Assembly: GCA_963971425.1 (NCBI GenBank)
Contig: OZ020518.1
Coordinates: 8,039,989-8,103,988 of the forward strand
Length of the DNA stretch: 64,000 bases
Direction: 5' to 3'
Source of the DNA: Bryoerythrophyllum caledonicum
Taxonomy: Eukaryota > Streptophyta > Bryopsida > Pottiales > Pottiaceae
The position numbers and the translations under genes were made by a program. Position 1 is the first letter of the stretch. Every line of letters starts with the position of its first letter. The notes beneath the pieces were generated by a model that was not told the DNA's origin, did no database searches, and was given only the letters and a program-made list of their open reading frames with translations. Below, piece by piece: positions 1-12,127 of this stretch.

Positions 1-116
1 GAAAGTCGTTATAGTCTAGATTTTCCTCTGCGTAACCGCATCCGGATGGCCATCCGGATGTTGTAAGAGTATTGGTTCAGAAGCAACAATCATCCACCGA
101 TTAGCGGAGTAGGAAG

Positions 117-232
117 AGTGGGTGTCCTACCACTTTAAGTTACGGGGCAGTGGGTGTCTAGCCACTTTAAATCATCAGACAGTGAGGGATCTGGCCACTT
201 ACACAAACATGATCAGTGGCCTTTCGGTCACT
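117..232. repeat. Array of four short hairpin units, 32-34 nt apart
   Basis: Four units begin with AGTG(G) at 117, 149, 181 and 215. Each closes with a complementary (T/C)CACT at about 130-134, 162-166, 195-199 and 228-232, giving 4-5 bp stems with 8-10 nt loops. The flanking unit sequence is also similar (AGTGGGTGTC..CCACTTTAA). The setting, with a nearby TGTTG start at about 59, looks like part of an LTR or other transposon end, but no partner repeat is in the window. Confidence 0.5.
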
Positions 233-1040
233 TGTTTAAACCGTCCGGAAGACTCTCTCAGGAGGAACAAAGATAAATAAAACTCCCTTTCAGTTGTCTA
301 GTAATCAGTTCGAGAAGCTATTGTAAGAAGTCTAGGATCCGGAAGGATCCAGATATTGAGCAAAGGAATGAGTAGGAAAGCTAACCTGTGGAGTAGTGTT
401 TGGTAGTTTAGTTTTTGTAGTTTATTCAAAAAAGAAACAATAGGTCTCTATAGGAATGACACCGGAGCGGTTTACTTTGGAAGCATTTAATGACAATTGA
501 GTGCCTTCCGGAGGAATACACACTCGACGACTTGCAACAGTAGCACTGCCATTCCTCTGAACAATTGAACTAACTAACAAATTGCTTGGAGGTCTCAGAT
601 AATAGATGCAACAAATCCTAAGCGTGCAAGGATGGCCTCTATTGAAAGGCTTCATGAGCAAGCTTGAGACACGCAAAAATTCCTACTCTTGCGGTCACGA
701 TAAGTTTGAATTTATGTTTTCTTTTACATCCATGACGACTTCAAGGTGAACGTGTTTGCGTATTCTCATAAAACCTACTCAAATGGAGTACACTGCTTTT
801 CCCCCAACTTTTAGGTCGAGTGCGGTGTTGCTAAGTTGGTGTGGCACCAAAAAAAAAGTCTCTTGGATGTTGTTTTGTTATTTTTTTCCTCTCTTGCAAG
901 TGGGATCTTTTTCAATAATGATTTCTCTCATTTGTGTGTAATGGCACATGCTTCGTGGACATTGTATTTTAGGAAGATGGTGTTCTCAATTTCTACAATT
1001 GTCCCTTATTTCTACTCCTAACACAACTCTTATGCAAATG
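233..1040. other. Unassigned sequence, possible retrotransposon end
   Basis: No protein family could be recognised on either strand. The frames present are short. The GGATCCGGAAGGATCC palindrome near 336-351 is the only local structure I see. Confidence 0.3.
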
Positions 1041-1259
1041 TCATAGAGATTTCAATATGGCGGTGTGCTCAGGTCCTCCAATGACTTCATACAGTCTTTG
1101 GAAAGTAACCATGGCAACGCATATGAATTTGAGTTCCCAGTGGCGTGGCACTACAATCCGTAGTGCTTGTGATGGACAAACCCTACGACACGTCCCTATC
1201 GATGACTTGATTTTGCACACGGAGTTGTTAGTGGCGACATAAAAGAATGTGCGTTTTTT

Positions 1260-1895
1260 CAGGTGCCCATGCCGAGATTGCAAAGGTGGTCGTTGCAAAA
1301 CCATCCAAGTCATACGGCAACACCTTGTAGCAGTGGGTTGAGATCCTTTTTTGAAAAGGCCCTTCATAGAAAGGATCCCCTTGAAGGCTATCCGACTTGC
1401 AGTATTTGGATTGAAGACGTCACATTTAATGATGATGTCATCATTCACGATGTTACGGATGACGTAGTCGACAATGCGGACATTGCTTCAGACATCAATG
1501 TAGACAACGCCAATATAGAACCTCTTGAACATCCTCAATTTCCTCTACTAGATGAGTTTGATGAAGTGCAGTGGCAGGTAATGGAGGCCTTGGACAAAAG
1601 AGATGCATTGCATGAGGAGGTTGAAGCATCAAACGAGAAAGGGGATCAAGATGATGGTGCGAATGAAACAGTGGACGGGTTAGAAGATTTGTATACACAA
1701 GCCACCACTATAGTGTATCCTGGTTCGAGAACAAGTATTGTGTGTGCCCACTATCATCATTATGAACATGTGTACAGTGTTCCATGTAAGCAACAAATTC
1801 ATCCATGAGTTGTTTTGGTTTTTGTCTATTGACTCACTCCCACCGGGTAACAAATTGCTTGGTATTTATTACAAAGTCCGCAAGAGCATTAGAAG
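1260..1895 (+). pseudogene. CACTA (En/Spm) transposase remnant
   Basis: Starting at 1264 a frame reads CPCRDCKGGRC followed by an IRQHL stretch. This matches the Cys-rich transposase-associated domain found at the N-terminus of plant CACTA transposases. The frame then stops, and the homology moves to a neighbouring frame (GYPTCSIWI, about 1387-1413), so there is a frameshift. An acidic spacer follows. Near 1800-1895 another frame gives NKFIHELFWFL and LPPGNKLLGIYYKVRK, resembling the CACTA motif NKLP-x-SYYEAKK. The catalytic core is missing. The remnant stops abruptly where the hAT homology begins (about 1895). Family assignment is from motif recall; the frame breaks are seen directly. Confidence 0.6.
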
Positions 1896-3445
1896 ACTAC
1901 TAATTTGGCTGTGGAAACCCTAACACACTTGCCTATGATCGCAAAGATAGAAACCTTGTTGCAAACTTTGCATGCATACTTCAACGCAAGTCCGAAGCGC
2001 CATCTAGAGTTTATCAAACTAGCTAAGATCATGCAAACAAAGAGTCTGAAATTGCTCTCTCAAGTAAACCTCATCACATGTACCTTGTAACCTTCCTTCA
2101 CTGTGCCATATGCAAATTAGTTCTTGTGCATGTTATCTAGTCTCTATCCTTGTCAATTGTTGTTGTTTGACGCATTTTTGAATGCCCCACTAGTTTGAGA
2201 TTGCTACACATAGTTGTTATTATGTGATGATCAGGTGAAAACAAGGTGGTTAAGCATATTGTTCCCTTTGAGGAGGATGATGGGCGAATACAAGACTCTC
2301 ATGGCAAAGATGGCGGAGGATCGACTTGACAAAGAATCAAAGGCGCCTACAAGGGAGACAACAAGGAAGAACTTCAAATTGCTCTGAGATGTCTCAATCC
2401 TATGCGCATTGACTTGCTTTTTGCCGCTCTTAGAAACTGTCCATAGTTTGATCAAATTCTCTCAAGAAAGAGACATATTTGTCTATGATTATGTGGTTGC
2501 GGTCAAAGTGTGTCAAGCTCGCCTTTGCGAGCTCTAGTGTGATCCCAAAACGCAGTTTACTTCCGATGCCTTTCGTGAGTTCACAGATTTCATAGGTGGA
2601 CGACATCAAAGCATGTCATGGACCTGGGCCTCTTGACGAGTGGACTTAAACTGCACCCAGGTTGAACACATCAAGTTTACATGCACAAACTTATCCTTCA
2701 ACGTTGTAACCGGCAATGTGTATGGTGTGGCAAAGCTTGTGACTTCTAATAACTTCACGGATGTCACCTCTTGTCTGAAGTCCCTCTGCATTGGTAGGTT
2801 TCATGGTTTCCGCTAACTGACTTCAGCTTTGATCTGTTTTATTTGTGGTTATCATGTTCAACGTTCTAATATCTTTGATCTGGTCACTGTGTAGCTGCAG
2901 CAAATAAGCTTATTAAGGAGTTGACTAGCAGATTCCTTGATTGCAACATTATGGACTCACTTATTGTGGTATACCCGCAGTATTGGCTACAGCCAAATGC
3001 TGATGCTCTTTTTGACCGTCATTTCTTAGTGATCAAGTCGCATTTCTGTTGCGAACGCGTGAGTGGAGAAGTAGTGAACTCTCCCTTGCCAAGCGAGGAA
3101 AAGCTCAACCACCAATGTAGCGTGTGGAAGTCCACCATGAAGGTAAATGCTGGAGAGGCCATGGAAAAATCCTTCATTGTAAATCCTTTGACGCGCCTAT
3201 GGAGGAACATAGCAACCTCAGTGTGGCTGAGAGCAGCAATGTCTAAACCGATAAAGGTGGCTGAGATTGTTGTTGTCCAAATGCTTGGGTTCGTTGAAGA
3301 CAAGCGCATCTTTTCTTCAGTTGCCTATTCGAAGGGCAAGCTAAGAAACTATTTGAATGAGTACCTTAAGTGTGTTGTTGGTGTAAACTCTCCGAAGTAT
3401 TTCACCTTGGACAGTTTCCACTTTGAGAAAGCATATGAGGCCTAA
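1895..3445 (+). pseudogene. hAT-like transposase remnant (zinc-finger/DUF4371-type)
   Basis: Three blocks in order resemble one hAT-type plant protein. Block 1 is NLAVETLTHLP and ASPKRHLEFIKLAKI (1897-2090). Block 2 is EYKTLMAKMAED..LLETVHSLIKFSQERDIFVYD (about 2285-2540), with one in-frame stop (TGA near 2383). Block 3 is the C-terminal dimerisation region, 2921-3445, with VYPQYWLQ, NPLTRLWR, KVAEIVVVQMLGFVEDKRIFS and KLRNYL. A GT..AG interval at about 2794-2900 behaves as an intron between blocks 2 and 3. The first half of a normal hAT transposase, including the BED finger, is absent. Loss of the front, stops and spacing show it is dead. The alternative is a domesticated hAT-derived gene, which the stops argue against. 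Confidence 0.65.
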
Positions 3446-6400
3446 AGGATGGATGCAAAGCAGAAGCCCGGTTCCTAAACTTTTGTTATGATTTTCAATG
3501 ATGTTCATGTCCAGCGGAGTCCACACATTTGTCATTAGAGGTGTTTGTAATTTTCTATTGCCAGAATACTATAAGACGCCTGTTAAGCATATAGCCAATG
3601 AACTACTCAAAACTTTGGCAATTCTGTATTATTGGTGCCATTTTCAAAAAACGTTATTCAGTAGGTGCCATATTTTAGAGACTAGTGAAATCATGAATAG
3701 CCAAGGGTAGGGAAACTTTGCAGACACTACTTGCCAAATCTTGCATTCACTCCATGGTCTAGGGTGCCAATTATAGCAATTGATTGGAACTACTGTAGCC
3801 ATTTCAAAGTTAAAAATATATATATATTCGCCATGTCTTTGACAGTATTATTATGTGAATAGCCACACTCTAGACACTTCAAAATTCCTCAATGAAAGGC
3901 TACTTGCACCCCTGCATCGGCCGATGACGTCATTGGCATTCTGAACATTATCCTAAGGATGACCCCAACGCATATCCTTTCTGTGGCCCTGAATTGAGCC
4001 GCCCGGAGCTGTTCTTCAATCCAGTTTGAGACGTTTTTCTTGGTGATTTCGTCCTCTGCCATCTAAACAATGATCATTACCTTCCCATGTGGATGGGCCA
4101 AGTTCTTGACTGCGTTAATCTAACTCTCGAAGACTGCTACGGGAATTTCAAAGTTGAGTGATGGATGCCCATGTTAGGGAAGAAGGAATCGAAGAAAGAC
4201 GTCGCCAGTGAGTGCTGGACTGGGACAATGCAAAAGGAACCTTGTCTTCTAGAGGTACAAAACTGCAAAATAATTTTGTACTTGCACTATTTTTGATCCC
4301 ACTCTAAGAAAAGCCCTCTAGCGTCCACCATATTCTGCCAGAGGCAGTGAGCGCTGCAATTGCAACTCTGGAGGCTGGTGGCATCTCAATCAATTGTGGA
4401 GATGAGGACTAATTCTTTTTGCAGTCAGCCGCCCGCTAACAAATTGTTGTAGGACCCTAAACATACAACTCAATTGCTGCCAAATCCCACTATAGGTGCT
4501 TTTTGGTTATTTGTTGGCAAGATCCTACTATTTCTAGATAGAGGAGAACGTTCCAGTCAGCTCCCCGCGGACTGCGACAATACCTTGTCTCAACATCTAT
4601 TACTCAAAAATTCTAATGTTGGCCATCCCTTAAAGATTGCGTTTTGGCTTTTATCATATACGCAAATGTTGATGTTTGTCAATGTGTAGTTAGCCGGTGG
4701 CTTCATTATTTTGTAACCAACTTATTTCTAATCATATCCAACCTCTTTTGGCTTACAGACCACCTTCCCATGTCTATTGCATGTTTCTACTATTTGCATG
4801 ATTTGACTGCTTTATTCAATAAAATTTTCAACTCATGATTGCGGACTTTGTGCATGACGTCATCCTCCAACACGGTTTGTTTCACCTTATTCTTGGCAAT
4901 GGTTTGTTTATTTCTTAGTCTCCAGCACTATGTCTCGGTTGCCCTCCAGCTCTTGCATTTGAATTCCTCCTATCTCATTGTTGGTTCAATACACAACTAT
5001 TAATATTGAAGATGAAGAGTCAAGTTTGTTGCTGCATCCTCATAGTCGGCCGCCCCCCAAGAAGAGAAGGAACCTTTACGGTCAGAATTTTAACAATCCT
5101 TTGCAAATTATGAATACCCTATATATCGTCACTCATACTTGCATATTTTTTGACAATCTAGAAGGTATATTTGGTGGTCGCAAGTATTTATTATGGCCCA
5201 CAATTGATCGTTTTGTCTAGATTTTGTTATATATTCGTTAAGTTCAAAGACTTATGAAATTGACAATTAAAAATAGGCCTCGTGATACTGACATAGTTAC
5301 AAAAAATTAATGAAATTGCCAATAAGAAGTGACCTCATGAAATTGATTGATAAAAGTGACCCCATGAGATTGGACAATTGGATATGCCTAGTAAAATTGA
5401 TAATAAAAAGGCTACTTCTGAGTGACAATACATTAATACAATAAGATATAAAACAAGTTACTGAGAATCATTTCTAAGTTTTGACACCTGGTTGAAAAAG
5501 TCTAGGCTAAGTATTAGATGTATATATCTCTTCTTTTCTTCATTTGATCAAATATCATAAAACTCTAACACCTCCAAAAAAAGCATAATAATGGATAGTG
5601 TTTTCTTCACAATCATTTGAAGACAATTTGAAACTTTCAATTATTATTGTAAGCCTTTTTGTTTCAAATAGTTTATTGGTCAAATTTAATACATTGAAGT
5701 TATTCAAGTATTTATTAACCAATTTTATATGAGTTATAAGTTGTTATAAATTGGTTCACTCTTGGTTTTTATGATCCAAGAGTGTAGATTATGAGTTGGA
5801 AGGAGGTAGGATCATATGTTACAGCTTGCAATAGATGGCCAATGGAAGATTGCCACATTGGCATTTGAAAAGTCAAGAACCAGTTATGAATGCAACTTAT
5901 GCATCAATCCTTCAACAATGAAGTGGTGCACAAGGAAAAATCTACCAGAGTAATAGATCATGCACAACATCATCCACACAAAGGATACATTTCATTGTTC
6001 ATTTTTTCACAGAAATCATTGTAGTTCGTTAATTTTTCAACGGATTGGAGATGATGAAGATGGTTAGATGAAGGACAACAAAGCGCATGGTTGCTCCAAC
6101 TAGTGCAAATCAATCCAACAGTTCAACGAGCCGTGGAAATTGGTCTCCCTGAAAATTGGTCTCATTGACCACTTTTTGGTCTCTTCATCGTTAAAGGATT
6201 AAAAAATGGATGCATTGTCTAATCACTACTTCTTCTGTAAGTTGAGTTGGAAATTTTCCATTCATTTTACTTTCTTCTTGGTTGCTTGAGCTCTTGTAAG
6301 TTCACTAATAATATTCATTGCTTGTTAATCAAATCAATATAAGGATAATAGAAGAGATTGTTTATTAACGTGGTAAAGAAATGTGAGTTGAATATGTCAC

Positions 6401-6700
6401 AATAAAATGTATAAACCAAAACACATATTGTAGCTCTAAAGTTTATCATAATTATTCATAGGACTCCAAGAGTTGTTCTTTAAAAGTTTTAATTTAACAA
6501 CAATAACTAAACAATTTATCCATTGAAAACGAATTGATTTTATCTACTATGAAAGAGATAGCACACTTCAATAATGAACCATCAAACAATAACTCCCTCA
6601 AAGAATATAAACTACAACATTTAATTAATTTATTTTATATATTTAAAAATAGGCCCATATTGATATATTCTTTACGTATCTTTACATATTTAATTAACGG
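3446..6700. other. AT-rich intergenic DNA without recognised genes
   Basis: Only short frames are present. There is a (TA)n tract near 3818 and a degenerate run of ~35-45 bp units at about 5245-5410 (variants of TGAAATTGACAATAAAAAGTGACC). Base composition shifts sharply from AT-rich to GC-rich at about 6715, which marks the start of the SR-gene upstream region. Confidence 0.5.
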
Positions 6701-7381
6701 ATGAAACTAAACTTATGACTAGAGATTGCCAACTGGGCTCGGAGGGAAGGCAAGGAAACCGTTCCTCAGCAGCGAACCGGGGCCGTCCGATCGCCTCCAC
6801 GAACGGCACGATGCGAAAACCTAGAGCCGTTCAAGTTGCTGTCGTCGTCGTTGCAGGCGTAGTTTGCTATTCCCATGCGAAGCCCTCGCGCACAGGACCG
6901 ACGTCGAGGTGGTCGTGACTTCCGCTGCGAGTGGTCGTCTCCCGCTCGCCGGTGATTCTTTTCCCCGATCCGCCATCTTTTTCTCTTTCGTTTCGTCCGT
7001 TTCTTCCCCGCTGCCGCGGCATGTGCGCGAAGCGCGAGCGTTTTTGCTGTCTGCTAGGGTTTGGATTGCAGGTTCCTGTTGTTGTTTTTTCGTTTTGCGT
7101 GGTTGGAGGTGAGGAGTGTTGTTATCAGCGGAAGGCGGGGGTGCATTTGAGGATTTGGAGGGTTCGGAAGGGGTGCATTGTGTGGTCAGAGCGTAGGTTT
7201 TTCTTTTTTGGTTTTTTGTGTTGAAGGCGGAATAAGGACGTGTGCATGTGTGCAGTGTTTTTGTTGATGGTTGTTGCCGTGATTTGCTGCATCGGCGGAA
7301 TCGGGAGGAGGAAAGAGTGGTAGGTAAGGTATAAAGGGAGACCGACACCTTACTCCTACAGCCAACCTTCGCTTATTTGGA

Positions 7382-7441
7382 ATTAGATATCTGCGTGGAG
7401 TGGAGCATGGAGAAGGCCATGGATTAGATATCTGCGTGGAG
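7382..7441 (+). repeat. 19-bp direct duplication in the SR-gene promoter
   Basis: The 19-mer ATTAGATATCTGCGTGGAG occurs at 7382-7400 and again at 7423-7441, a 41-bp step. It lies about 70-125 bp upstream of the TATA-like element. It could be a duplicated transcription-factor site or a small tandem duplication. The core contains GATATC, a palindrome. Confidence 0.7.
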
Positions 7442-7507
7442 CTGGAGGGAGCGTAAATTGAATGAACACTAGAGTGATGATGGAGGAGGGGAGCGAGGGG
7501 ATGGGAA

Positions 7508-7515
7508 TATAAAAG
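7508..7515 (+). promoter_or_regulatory. TATA-box candidate for the SR gene
   Basis: TATAAAAG lies in a GC- and purine-rich stretch 390 bp before the start codon. Transcription would start near 7540, leaving a leader of about 350 nt that could hold an intron. A weaker TATAAAGG sits at about 7329. Confidence 0.45.
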
Positions 7516-7897
7516 GGCAGGGGGAGTGGATGCCGGGGGAGGGAGGGAGGGGAGGGGAGTGGGTGGCTTCGAGTCCAATGCGCGAGTGTTGAGAGGACAG
7601 TGGGATTTTTGGCGTGTCTAAGTCGTGCATAGCTGTGGAGCTTCCTGGAGCTAAGGAGGGAGCGGTGGAGCTTGAGGGGCTTCGCTTGGACCAAAGATGT
7701 CGCTCTTGGTTGGCCTCATAGCTTTCTGTTTTCATGTCTAGCTGGCGTCAGCTGATTTTGTCAGTTGGTAACTTATTTTTTCTGCAAATGGACGCCCGTG
7801 CGATTGAAGTGTCGTATGGCATACTGATTACTTGTTTATGAACTCCAGTTTTGTGCGTCTCAAGGAGTGAAGATAGTTTTCCATTGTAGTCTGCACC

Positions 7898-10578
7898 ATG
7901 AGCAGCCGTGCGAGTCGAACGATCTACGTTGGAAACCTCCCCGGTGATGTGAGGGAGCGTGAAATCGAAGATCTTTTCTACAAGGTAATATTCTTTATTT
8001 TATCATGATAATTAATTTCAATGAGTCTAGAAATGAGTGACTTGGTGACCATCACATTCCTGACAGACCTATTACTCCGTGTGTGGGCGCAGTATGGGCG
8101 AATTGTGGACATCGACTTGAAGCTTCCTCCTCGCCCACCTGGTTACTGCTTCCTTGAGGTAATCCCATAGTACTTTTCTTGTTGTTCCGTGTCGCGTTTT
8201 ACAGTGAGGATCGTTGAAACGTAAGATGGTATTGTGGTGAATGCGCAACAGCTTTAACAATCAGTATTCGTTGTCCCGGGACTGGAATGATCATTTACAT
8301 GTTCTGTGGTAATCCTAAAAGTTCATTGCTGAACTCATGTTTTAAATGAAAATATTTTCACTTGCAGTTTGAAGACGCTAGAGATGCCGAAGATGCCATC
8401 CGTGGCCGGGATGGATACAATTTCGATGGAAACCGCCTTCGGGTATGGCTTTTTTCCAGTTCAGATCGATTGTCATAATTGAGTGGTTATTTTGGTAAGG
8501 TGTTGAGCTTTGTTTATTGCCAGCACGCTGAAATTTGATACATGTATTGTTTGATCAAGACGCCAAACGTTGTGATGTTACTGCATTTTGGAAACAGGTG
8601 GAAATTGCCCACGGTGGACGGGGTCCTCCACCGGCAGTGGATCGTTACAGCATTTACAGCAGCGGTGGGCGAGGAGGTGGGAGTGCCGCCGACAGCGGTG
8701 GCCGTGCAGGAGGGGTTTCTAGGCGATCAGAATACAGGGGTAATATTTCCATTATCAAAGTACTGTAAAGATTTGATTTTTCCGTGAACTATTGATTATG
8801 CACTTCGTTGAGGTTTAATCTGACAAAGTACACCTTTTCATTTGACAGTCACGGTGACTGGGTTACCCTCGTCTGCATCTTGGCAAGATTTGAAGGTATC
8901 GGTAACTTTCCTTGTCCTTTAATTCGGTGTGTACAATATTTTACCCGTCATGACAATATTGCTTCACAAGTTTCCCCGCCGATGCAGCTTCTCCCCTCGT
9001 TTGAATACTTGTTTCGTGTACAGGATCACATGCGTAGGGCTGGTGATGTGTGCTTCGCACAGGTCTTCCGTGATGGCTCTGGTAAGAACCCCCAGTTCGT
9101 TTGTGTTTTTCCTTGTTCTATTTTATTAGTTTCTGCTTCTGGGATTGGATTCTTGTTGCCAGGATTAAATATGGATGTTTATTAATAAGCCACTTTGTAT
9201 TGTGCTTTTGCAGCTGGAACTATGGGCATTGTGGACTTCACCAATTACGATGACATGAAATATGCTGTAAGTGTCCGATCTCGCTTTCAACAGATTTCCG
9301 TATATGCTATGGTACGTAGCGTTAACTTTTATTCACGATTTCCGAACATTTCGAATCATATTCACGACTGTATTTCTGCATACAGATCCGGAAATTGGAC
9401 GACTCGGAGTTTCGCAACCCATTTTCTCGTTCTTTCATTCGGGTATGCGAAATTGTCCATGCTTCGTGTATTCTATGCAAGGCCGGATATGTAAAAACTG
9501 TTGTTTTATGCTCAACTGATTTATCGATTGTGTTACAGGTGAAGGAGGATAAGGGTTCTGGATCTCGACGAAGTGTTACACGGAGCCGTTCACCCAGCCG
9601 CAGGTATTGTTCATTGAGCTAGGTCGTTTGTGGCATGATAGGTTATCTTGGGAGTATCTGAGTTTGTTATCCTCCGCACTTCAGCTTTTCCAAATGGTCT
9701 GAAAGTAGAATATTGTTGTTGGTGGGTTTCTCTAAGCTGCCAGTACATGCGTTTTTCTTCTACCCATTTGGTAGTAAATCTGATCTTTTATGGTGTTAAA
9801 TTATGCGCAGCCGTTCTCGCAGCAAGTCTGCTCGCAGCCGCTCTCCTCGGTCTCGATCACGGTCGCCACGGTCGCCACGGTCTGTCACCCCTGTATCTAG
9901 GTCACGGTCACGCTCCATTCGATCTCCCTCCAAGTCAAGATCGCCCTCTCCTGTACAGGTTAAACAGATTCTAAATCTCTCCCTTCAAATCGATTTGCAA
10001 CTGTGCATGTGGTAAAAATATATAAATTCTGACAAGCAGAATAGATTAACTCTTAGTTTTTGTCTCGCATCAAATTCGATTTTTTTGTTTCTGATCTGTC
10101 ATACTCTGCGCAGGGATCTCCTCTGAAGAAGGACAGTCGAAGCCCCAGCCCCAGCCGCTCCAAGTCCCCAGTCGCTGTGGTATGACTTTTTCCGGAAGGC
10201 ACTTGTTTTTATTCTGGAGCGTTTGTTGTAAAGAAAGAAGATTACAGACCTCGCCCACGCTAACGTCTCGTTCTGTTTCTGCAGGCGAATGGGAGGAGCT
10301 CCAGTGATGCCGAGAAGAATGGCAGCTTGAGCCCCAAAGCAGAAGATAATGGGGTAAGTTCATAGAGTCTTGAAATTTCTGTCCGTGCACTACTCCTTTC
10401 CAGGTTTTTACCTCCTGCTTTTCATACTTCTCATTACAGTACAGATCTATCCAAGTAGGATTGAGCTTTATAGTTTTCACTGTTACTCGATTCGGTCTGA
10501 CGTTGCTTCCGTTTTGTTTTCCAGGGCCGGGTTTCTGAACGCAGCGTTTCTCCGGTCTCAGAAAACGGCAAAGAATGA
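7898..10578 (+). CDS. SR34: SR splicing factor of the SRSF1/SR34 type, 13 exons, 328 aa
   Basis: Nuclear pre-mRNA splicing factor that binds exonic enhancers and recruits U1/U2AF. Exons: 7898-7984, 8093-8158, 8368-8442, 8598-8739, 8849-8895, 9024-9081, 9214-9266, 9386-9442, 9539-9603, 9811-9958, 10114-10179, 10285-10353, 10525-10578. All junctions are GT-AG, phases agree, and the total is 987 nt. RRM1 holds RNP2 IYVGNL (residues 9-14) and RNP1 GYCFLEFE (46-53). A Gly-rich hinge follows at about 98-118. The pseudo-RRM2 carries the diagnostic SWQDLKDH (134-141), then TNYDDMKYA. An RS domain of SRSRSP repeats runs from about 200, with a Ser/Pro-rich tail. Length is near Arabidopsis SR34 (about 300 aa). 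The start is the first ATG, in good context (CACCATGAG). SR34 versus SR30 paralogy cannot be settled here. Confidence 0.93.
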
Positions 10579-11420
10579 GCGAGTCAACCGACGCACGATA
10601 TCTGGAGGTGTTGTAGTAGGGACGTTTTTCCTAGAGCACTCAGACTTAGTGAGTTGTTGGCTTTGTGTAGCCTCCACAGTTTCTGTGGTCCCAAGGTTTA
10701 TTTCCCCCAGCTTTTCCAAAGCGTTGCTTGTCGTCCCCTTGACGTAGGCATGGACTCCTGATTAAACAACTACTCAGATCTCTCGCAGGTCTCCTTCTCT
10801 TCTAGGTCGAGTTCATGAGCAGCAGCATGTGCAGCAGTATTTTTGTTAAGTCCTTATACGAGTCATTTCAATGACGTCCCCGTTTCTGCATGGATGACAC
10901 GACTTATTCCTTTCTCATTTAACGAAATTCCTGTTGCTTGAACTAACACCCTGTATGTGGAGATTTTCGTTTCTCACAGGAAGTGGAGGAGAGCTCAAGA
11001 GTTTTCGTTGGTAACCGGTATGTCCTGCTCTTCTTTTCAAAGAGGAAGTGGAGAGTTGTCATTGGTGATCGAGTGGAATCTTATATTGGGTCAAGACGTA
11101 CTAGTAACCATTTTACACTTGGTATCAAATCGTGGAAGGGTTGAACTGAAGCAGGCAGTCGGGTCCTTTGACTGAATCTTTCAGCATACAATTACACTGT
11201 CATTCATGCAAATCTAGTAGTGACGTGGCCTACCTTGTTGCAGCGGAACAGTTCCTCGTATTTAGGAGCGATGCGAAGATGTATGCCTGTCAATTCAACC
11301 CTCAACTGCTCGAAGTGACGTCAGGTCTGTAGCGTTCTATTATTGTCACGGTATCCCTGACACACAGATCTGCGTGCCTGAAATGAAACGCTGATGTTTT
11401 GGTTTCGATGCTTCAGGAGC
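10579..11420 (+). other. 3' region of the SR gene with two exon-like segments
   Basis: No new protein is recognised. Two segments have good splice borders: 10980-11017 (TTTCTCACAG before, GTATGT after) and 11244-11324 (TTGTTGCAG before, GTCTGT after). Joining them gives an early stop, so they would be untranslated or alternative 3' exons. SR genes are known for alternative 3' splicing, but transcripts would be needed to confirm this. Confidence 0.3.
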
Positions 11421-11421
11421 G

Positions 11422-11725
11422 AATAGAGTTTTCCAGAAAGTAAAGGAGGGTGACACCGCATGTCACCCCGAATCTTAGGGTCTTATGTTAGTAGCTGGGA
11501 CCATATGCACATGGTGACTTGACTTGTGAAAGGTGTAGGGGACCACCGGTCAACTTTTTGGGAACTTGGGGTAGGGCTTTAGCTTGCATGGGAGCTTAAG
11601 CTTGCATGGGAGCTTAAGCTTGCATGGGGTAGGGCCCAAGAACATTGATTGCTAGGCATCTCATTGGTGCAGGAAAAGGAGGTATGAGATGTTGGAAGTC
11701 TATTCTTGTGCCAAAAAAAAGTTCG
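11422..11725 (+). repeat. Dispersed repeat R, copy 1
   Basis: About 300 bp, starting AATAGAGTTTTCC.GAAAGTAAAGGA and including CTTAGGGTCTTATGTTAGTA and a CATCTCATTGGTGCAG block. It is repeated at 32676-32940 in the same orientation with about 80-85% identity by eye. It includes a private triplication of an 18-bp unit (AGCTTGCATGGGAGCTTA) at 11581-11629. No coding capacity. The class is unknown; it could be a terminal fragment of a larger element. Confidence 0.65.
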
Positions 11726-11730
11726 TCTAT

Positions 11731-12127
11731 GGTTGGATGACCTATAACCACCAGGAACCCCAGAACAGACAAGCTAAAGTGGACCAAAACCATCACAGAC
11801 CCACCCCATTTCCGAAATTTTAGGAAGTCAGATATGATTGGGTGTTAGTTCATGATTGGTTCAAAGCTGCCGGTTTTTAGTCAATGCAAAAGTGGTTATT
11901 GGTTCAACTTAGTGTGGAAATAGAGAGTTTTGTATGTCGAGGAATGGGTCACGGCTTACTATCCACTTTGAAATTTTGTAGCAATTTCAATATGAAGAAA
12001 TAAGTGGTCATGACAATTGCAATATTCATGAAATCCTATTGTGAATTCCCAAAAAATGTCTTACCACGTATACAAACGCTATAAATAGGTCAGCAAGCTT
12101 AAGTTGGTGGTTATAGGTCATCCAACC
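11731..12127. mobile_element. 397-bp segment bounded by perfect 23-bp inverted repeats
   Basis: 11731-11753 (GGTTGGATGACC..ACCACCA) is exactly complementary to 12105-12127 (TGGTGGTTATAG..CCAACC). The inside is AT-rich and non-coding. This fits a short non-autonomous DNA element. I see no clear target duplication, and the repeat does not continue outwards. Confidence 0.55.

Noticed and set aside
6821-7735. Several minus-strand frames of 80-175 codons upstream of the SR gene
   Set aside because: They lie in GC-rich promoter/leader DNA of the plus-strand gene, have Ser/Pro-rich low-complexity content, and match no family.
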